DNA of 64,000 nucleotides, taken from the NCBI RefSeq assembly GCF_016859285.1, contig NC_053413.1, positions 21,816,939-21,880,938 on the forward strand. The letters run 5' to 3'. This document shows positions 58,801-64,000 of the stretch, piece after piece. The translations under genes were made by a program, and so were the position numbers. The notes below the pieces were generated by a model. It saw only the letters and a program-made list of their open reading frames with translations, was not told where the DNA came from and ran no database searches. The stretch's first letter is position 1. Each line of letters begins with the position of its first letter. The stretch is from Xiphias gladius (lineage: Eukaryota > Chordata > Actinopteri > Istiophoriformes > Xiphiidae).

Positions 58801-60256
58801 TCTCTTTCTTGAAATTTAAATAATTTTTCCAGATATTCTGTGCTTATTTTACTGATTGCCTATGTTGGAGGTATAATCAGAATTCTGAAAATGAATGTGG
58901 TGCTCTCATTTATTAATCTTTTTTAGTCCCAATAGCGGCGTATCTCTATAGATGGCAGTGTTGGATGGTCCACCACTTTGGTCTCGCCTGAAATACCTCA
59001 ACAACTATTGGATGGATTGCTATGAAATTTGGTACAGACACCCATGTCCCCCTCAGATTGAATTGTAGTAACTTTTCATCTGGCGCCACCATCAAGTAAA
59101 AAAATGTCAGTTTGTCTTACACTTAAGTTTATAAAGTAATGACTATCCAATCTTCCTCAGCTTTACGTTGTGTTTAGTGCTAATTACCAAATGTTAAATT
59201 GGGGGGGAGGGGGGGCATGTGTGTGGCAGGAGTTGCTCAGTGACCGCCAGGCACCTTTTTTAGAGGGCTCTTTGGAAGTGGAGGTGTTTGCCACTCCAGA
59301 ATCCCCTGAAGGGGACATTGCGTGTGGAGTACTATGGAGGTCCCAAGCCCTATCAGTTTGAGTCATTGGCTCCAGCAATGGCAAAAGCCGGAGCTCTCAG
59401 AGCCGAGCATGCAGTTAGAATAGCACTCTTGTGAAAAACGCCGCTTGCAAATGTACCGAGTGCCGAGTCATATGAGGGTCTGAAGGGAAAGAATGTAGTC
59501 CAATGGTGCTTCTACAGCCGTCAAAATCACAAGTTGGAACCACTGAGCAAAAATTGAAAAATACTAAGTAGAGGGTTAGCAAAAAATAGTGTAAACTCCT
59601 GTGAATGATGAGTCTCGATCAATATATATATTACCAGCCCTCAAAAGCCCAACTGCCTGCATGCTCATCTACTCTTTCTCCAGCTTCCCAAGACCGCTGC
59701 CTTCCCTGCTCCCCACACTCTCCCCACCCTGCTTCTTGGAGTGTTTTCCTCGACACTCTGCAACGCACCTGCAACATTCGGGGTTAAGCGCCTTGCTCCA
59801 GGTTCGGAGTTAAACGGGTACAGCCACATTACTCTTCACTTTCACCCTGCCTGTCTGAGCAGCTCAGTTTGTGACCTGTGCTTTGTAGTTGGCTGCAACA
59901 TTGCTGAATAATGCATTTCGGCTTCCTGCTCTGTGTCTCCGGTGCATCAGCAGTTTTTGTTCTGAGCTGGTAAACGCAAGCTGTATTCAGAGAGTTCCTC
60001 TCCCTGCTTTATATGTTAATACTCTCACACTCATTAAATACTAACCCGTGCATGTTCCCACTTCCTGCCCTGAACATAAGACACAAATGAGGTGAGACGC
60101 TTAAATTCATCTAATTAAATCTCACAAAGGACATTAATTATTAAGTAATCCTCAGTATTTACTATATCTTGCCTTGACAATTCTGAAGTGCCAAACAACT
60201 GAGAGGATAATCGCCTTGGGTGCTTTGTAACCATTTCTCTCACACATCTATTCAAA

Positions 60257-60311
<55 letters not shown>

Positions 60312-62107
60312 ACTGTACATAGCTTATCAAGCAGAGGCTGCAGATCTTTAAGTTTTTTTAGTTTGATCTGGAAAGTTTGTGAAGAAAGCTATCAGTTAAA
60401 AGTGGTTCTAGGGATGCAACTAAAGATTGCTTTTATTACCCATTATTTTGTTCATTATCTTTTCGGTTTAATGATTCATCGCTTGTAATAAAAATGGGAA
60501 AATAGTTGAAAATAGTTCCCCATAATTCTCCATCTCTCGCTCTCTTTTCTCTCCACCTTTATTCTCTCTGCTGTAGTCGGGTCTCTCTTGAAAAAGAGAT
60601 CTTGATGTCAGTGAAATTACCTGATTAAATTAAAGTTCTATTTTGCCATCTTGGCCTGGTCTCTGTTGCAAAGGAGGTTTTCAACTGCAATGGGACTTAC
60701 CTGGTTAAAGTAAGGTTTATCTACTGTCAGCTCTTTAAAGGCATAAAATGCCTTAAGAATCACAATAAAATAAAATTAAAAAAGAAAATTGAAGAAAAAA
60801 AACGTCAAAAAGTCAGAGAGCTTAAGGAGATGTCTATAAATTATGTGTTTGGTGTCATCAATGATTCAAAAAGTAAGAAAAGAGAAAAGAATATCAAATC
60901 ACAATCATTAATGATGAATGATTGAATACAAAGCAGCAAATCTAGTGCTGAGATGATAAATCAATGTCAGTTTTCGGAAAATTGATTTAATATTCAATTA
61001 ATAATCAATATTAATAATTTTAGGTCTTATCAAGCAAAAAAGCCAAACACCAGATTTGCTGCTCTTCTGCTGCATGTGATTGTAAAATGAAAATCTCTGG
61101 GTTTCTGATGGTTAATCAGATGTCACCTTGGGCTCTGGGAAATTGTGATGGAATTACATTTTATAGACTAAACAATGAACCAATTAATGCAAAACATATA
61201 ACTGACAGATTATTGGTAATGAAAATAATTATTAGTTGCAGCTCTAAACAAAACCTCACATTTGAGAAGCTGAAACAAGACAATGTTTGGTGTTTTTGCT
61301 CGATTATCAACAGCTTTTGTGAGTGAAAGTTCATTCTTGACCTTGGAAACAGCAGGTCACGAAACAGTCTCATTGCAAAGTCCATTTAGTAGCTTTTAGT
61401 CGTACTACACGATGCAATCCTCCTACATAAATGGAGTTGATTAGTTGTGATGGAACTCAATGCTCAAATTTCCATCTGTCTCAGCACTTTCAGGACTTCT
61501 CACCCATATTGGCTCAAAAGTTGAGACTTAAAGTTTGTTCTTGATCTTGGAAATGGATGTGTGATACGATAGAGAGCTCCAGAACAGCTACTAAATGGCC
61601 CTTGTGTTGAGATTGTTTTATCAGTTTTTGTTTCCAAGGTGGCAAGTATGAAATTTGAACCTTCTAAACCGACATGAAATGAGATGTCCTTAAAGTACTC
61701 AAAAAAATGGAAATCTGAACATCTGCAATTCCATGACAACTGTGGAAGTTTTAGTGAAACTACTAAAGCTACTAAATGCAGCCTTTTTTTTTTTTTTAAA
61801 TCATTCCCTCTCTTTCTCATTATCATTCCCTTACCCTCTCCATCTTGCGGTGGAGCTCTCTCATGCTGCCGTCCCACTCCTGTCGCTCCTGGTCGAAGCG
61901 CTCCAAGAGCTCTGCCCTCTCGCGGCTCCACCTCTTCTCTCCGTGCTGCAGCTTCCAGCGGAGGTCCAAGGAGGTGCTGTGGCTTTCGGCCAGCAGCCGC
62001 TGGTGTTCCTCACGCTCCTGCTTCAAGGCCCACTCGGGGTCTCCGGCTGGTTCCCCTTCAACTCCCTGTGCTTCACCTCGCACCTTGCCTCGTGCCTCCT
62101 CCTCCAA
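43617..62107 (-). CDS. mtcl1: Microtubule crosslinking factor 1 (MTCL1/SOGA2), 3' half
   Basis: Vertebrate MTCL1 crosslinks and stabilises microtubules in polarised cells and neurons. Minus-strand exons: 62107-61835, 58609-58259, 56657-56581, 56072-54503, then either 51552-51495 or 43820-43617. All junctions are GT-AG and in phase. The first exon is charged coiled coil (WALKQEREEHQRL, RERAELLERFDQERQEW). Exon two is Pro/Ser-rich with RSPRSPRSP repeats and ENLFLDALSLDPL. The 1570-bp exon carries the family hallmarks SMSDFQRLMDSSPFLP, DDVTPPLSPDDLKYIEEFN, RSTTTRDSPVHTTINDGL, SSLFNIIDHTPVV and DLSAPPGYTLAENAARILNK, matching human MTCL1 in order. The N-terminal coiled-coil exons and start codon lie beyond the right edge. 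I found no further exon at 62108-64000. Confidence 0.95.
44221..48250. other. mtcl1 last intron, left part
   Basis: No exon is recognised. It holds low-complexity runs (T-tract at 44240-44258, (CA)n at 45069-45090) and otherwise mostly unique sequence. Confidence 0.5.
48259..48601. mobile_element. MITE with 15-bp terminal inverted repeats
   Basis: The left end gccccttttatacag (48259-48273) pairs with the right end ctgtttaaaaggggc (48587-48601) at 14 of 15 positions. The interior is GC-rich with small palindromes (ccccccgtggcggggggc). It has no coding capacity and lies in an mtcl1 intron. Confidence 0.75.
49020..50380. repeat. Large degenerate tandem repeat, about 0.54 kb unit
   Basis: Two full units and a partial third. 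Matching landmarks: cagctca..taac.cttgc.ggctaatgtca at about 49093 and 49613 (and a weaker form near 50325), gatcaa near 49143 and 49661, tagtggact near 49431 and 49972, tgactaaccagg-type near 49487 and 50028, and cacaaaatt near 49543 and 50131. The units differ by many substitutions and indels, so the duplication is old. Confidence 0.7.
51495..51552 (-). CDS. mtcl1: mtcl1 alternative terminal exon (short C-terminus)
   Basis: The acceptor CTGATCCAG|AAC joins in phase 0 to the large exon (ending GCME) and encodes NHTVILTTPWGL then stop. A human MTCL1 isoform ends MENQTVLLTAPWGL, so both the junction and the tail are conserved. A consensus donor (GAT|GTAAGT) follows the stop, so the exon can be spliced on as an internal exon carrying a stop, or skipped to give the long C-terminus. 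Confidence 0.88.
52225..52600. mobile_element. Foldback MITE, copy 2, in mtcl1 intron
   Basis: The 18-mer at 52230-52247 and the complement of 52566-52583 agree at 17 of 18 positions (ctgtctgttcaacatgaa). The interior shares blocks with copy 1: ctcccggccaagaaatagtc against cccggcaaagacatagtc, and gctttagaggtgctggtagg against gcgttagagatgccggtgg. Confidence 0.75.
52625..53000. mobile_element. hAT-like MITE, degenerate
   Basis: The left part has tttagg and gattgtaaa words, with gagactaaacgatta in the middle and a final taattactagttgcagcccta, the typical end of the same MITE family seen at 28392 and 61240. It directly abuts foldback MITE copy 2. Confidence 0.55.
53390..54180. promoter_or_regulatory. 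Repeat-free intronic stretch, candidate conserved non-coding element
   Basis: No repeat or exon is seen. The sequence is rich in homeodomain-like cores (taattaagc, gattattaaag, ctgataatcaataattaa) and has balanced local composition within the large mtcl1 intron. An enhancer role is inference from composition alone. Confidence 0.3.
57440..57560 (+). mobile_element. hAT-like MITE fragment
   Basis: Contains cagtccaaagcccaacgata, then acatttgagaagctggaacc and agcaaatg, in the order of the teleost MITE family noted at 28168. Confidence 0.65.
57573..58075 (+). mobile_element. Teleost interspersed repeat, copy A (plus orientation)
   Basis: Starts gctaatggctccgtgaggct, then cagctgaggctggtgggaat and ccatccaatagttgtcaaaa, and ends near atttcagctctag. 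It is a common non-autonomous teleost repeat. Copy B lies in opposite orientation on the other side of the mtcl1 exon at 58259-58609. Confidence 0.75.
58930..59197 (-). mobile_element. Teleost interspersed repeat, copy B (minus orientation)
   Basis: The reverse complement reads aacatttggtaattagcact, gatggtggcgccagatgaaa, ccatccaatagttgttgagg and aagtggtggacc, matching copy A in order. It is shorter than copy A. Confidence 0.75.
60262..60309. repeat. (CA)n microsatellite
   Basis: About 24 CA units in an mtcl1 intron. Confidence 0.95.
60410..61330. mobile_element. Cluster of MITE fragments interrupted by a LINE-type tail
   Basis: An hAT-like MITE begins near 60410 (gggatgcaactaaagattgc) and resumes at 60960-61240, ending ataattattagttgcagctc. 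Another fragment (acatttgagaagctgaaaca) is at 61258. Between them, 60570-60715 carries two tandem versions of ggtctctcttgaaaaagaga followed by acctg(a/g)ttaaa, the 3' tail of a common retroelement. The order suggests nested insertion. Confidence 0.5.
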
Positions 62108-62229
62108 CTGGTCAAAGAGCAAAGACACGGGGATGTTGAGTTGACAATAGTCAATACCAACCTGTACAGTATATTACAAAGAGATAATGAACGTACAATC
62201 TGGACCAGTGTGGGTGAAAAAGGGTCCAC

Positions 62230-64000
62230 TTAAAGGGTCAGTTCACCCAAATTACAAAACAATTTTCATTGGAAATACTAGTTTTGCCACAATCCAAACA
62301 GTAGTGTATGTATACTGTACGTGACATATGACCAATGTTTCTCCCTTCTGATCTTATATTTTTTGAATTTATAATATTCATTTGTTCTTGGAGATCAATT
62401 AAACAAAAAAAGAACATTACAGTGCAACCAAGTGCTCACACACCCACGAATGATAAATAAATATCGAAAATGACTGCTGGAATGAATGAAAAAGGTGTGT
62501 GATAAAGGCCATAGGTTGTTACATGCAAACTCCTCACACTATAAATTATCAAAATGTATGAATGTATGAGCTGACAATGAGTAGGACTGATCAGCGTAGA
62601 TTTAAAAATGCTGAAAGTGAGATGGTTTTTTTTCAAAATTAATGAAGCTGTGTCTGTGATTTCATGAGTATTGGATGAACAAACAAACAACCAAACACAT
62701 TTATAGAAGAAATTTAATCCAGAGCAGCGTTTTGTTGTGGTTTACACTTCAAACCGAACGCCGGCCGAGGGTTCAGATGTACTCCAGAAATCTTCAAAGC
62801 TGAAGAGTGAGAAGAGGGAAGCCACTCTGGAAGCTTCTCTTTTCAAGGCAGTACTGAGTTTTGCAAGCTTCAGACGGGCTTTCATCCCATAACATAACAT
62901 GTAACAGACCAGAGTCTGCAGAATAGGAGCTGTGTGAGGAGCAAGTCGAGGCTGCTTCAAACATCAGCTTACACAGCTCCCATTCACCAATGTTTGTCTT
63001 GTCTTATTCTATATTGGGTTTTAAAACTGTCTGATTACACACGCCAAGACATTATTAAATATAGACAGTTATTTAGAAGTGACCAAGCCAGAGCATGAAA
63101 CATGAGGCAGCCTGAGCAACGATGTTATTATCTGGTAATAGTGATTAAAAGAATACTTATACCCACATATAAATACACAGGTGAGGGAAATTCCCAATTC
63201 TGCTCTGCTCTACCGGGCTGTGTAGTAATCATGGATAAAAAACAGCAAATTTGGGGTATGTTTCTGAAGTCTTAATCAGACCAAAGCACAGTGGAGCAAG
63301 AAAAGATCTCAGCATGGAATTATCAGAAGAAACGTAAAGTAAATTAGTTGTCATTGAGGCCCTGAGCAATCTATGCTCTGCGGACGGATAACAACCATGT
63401 AAACGCTCGACAGATTAAAAGCCCGAGTGTTAAACAGATAATCTTCCTCCAACTACTCAGACCTCTTTATTGGTTCCCAAAGCTGCAGCTTCCTTCTCAT
63501 CAGATAAGGCTGAGATGAGACACTGCGGGTTTCGATGTCACCTACCGACACGGACAACGCGGTCGAGAAACAACGTATTCGAAAACCCTCAAGTTGATTG
63601 TTCATCTGTACCCCAAAAGACACGCCCGGTGTCAATATCCCTCGGTGCCACGCTAATGCACACATCCTACAAATTCAATTCCTCTCACTGCAAACTTAGT
63701 ACTGATCCTTTTGTCTGCTGTGACATGAATGGCAGGTGCTATGTACAATTGGGATTTTGGGATACTGGGCATTATAACTGTGATAACTTTCCAGAGTTGT
63801 AAAATCGCGCTTTGCAGTGTCTTGGCATCTGACAAGCCTTTAAACCCTTGGATCTGTTACATAAAAAAAATTGGCCTTTCCGGGCTGCGTGTCGTCAGCT
63901 CAGCCCCCTTGTGTTTTTTAGTGGTGTGCTGTTTTTGGTGTGTGGGATGTCTGTGTGGAGTTTTATTGTCCCAATTTGGGAGAAATGGTGAACAGTTGTA
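62230..64000. other. mtcl1 intron, right edge of window
   Basis: I see no coding exon on the minus strand with both splice sites and family similarity. The ORFs at 62742-62960 and 63470-63802 have neither. Confidence 0.55.

Noticed and set aside
61684..62233. Plus-strand ORFs of 151 and 166 aa
   Set aside because: They are antisense to the mtcl1 coiled-coil exon.
62742..62960. Possible additional mtcl1 exon
   Set aside because: There is no matching MTCL1 sequence and no convincing pair of splice sites.

Overview
The window is nuclear DNA of a ray-finned (teleost) fish. Three vertebrate genes have short exons with GT/AG boundaries in long AT-rich introns, and the rest is dense in repeats typical of teleosts: Tc1-like transposons, a tRNA-headed SINE, a 5S-like module, LINE remnants, foldback and hAT-like MITEs, CA/TA microsatellites and minisatellites. 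All exon models below were read by eye from the sequence and checked for frame and phase. No search was run.

Layout. Positions 1-3160 hold a CpG-rich promoter-like block with a possible minus-strand first exon, likely of ankrd12 by synteny. Positions 4362-10726 (minus) hold complete ndufv2, the 24-kDa 2Fe-2S subunit of mitochondrial complex I: eight coding exons, 244 aa. Positions 12180-29112 (plus) hold a complete ACSS2-type acetyl-CoA synthetase: 18 coding exons, 673 aa, probably the fish paralogue acss2l. Positions 29346-42500 are intergenic, with a Tc1-like element that carries a 5S/tRNA-type SINE, several MITE-like repeats and stretches that may be regulatory. Positions 43617-62107 (minus) hold the 3' half of mtcl1 (microtubule crosslinking factor 1): four internal exons and two alternative terminal exons. 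Its 5' exons lie beyond 64000.

How the genes relate. MTCL1 and NDUFV2 (with ANKRD12 next) are neighbours on human chromosome 18p11, so the block is ancient. The acetyl-CoA synthetase between them is absent from the human interval. ndufv2 and acss2l are transcribed divergently from separate promoters about 1.3 kb apart. ndufv2 serves respiration, acss2l makes acetyl-CoA from acetate, and mtcl1 bundles microtubules. They share a neighbourhood, not a pathway.

No prokaryotic features, CRISPR arrays or viral genes were seen. The observations most worth following are: an mtcl1 exon flanked by inverted repeats that begins with ATG and has no in-frame stop (circular-RNA candidate); a fish-human conserved alternative mtcl1 C-terminus; a 5S-like and a tRNA-like pol III module joined head to tail; and an apparent GC-AG intron in ndufv2.
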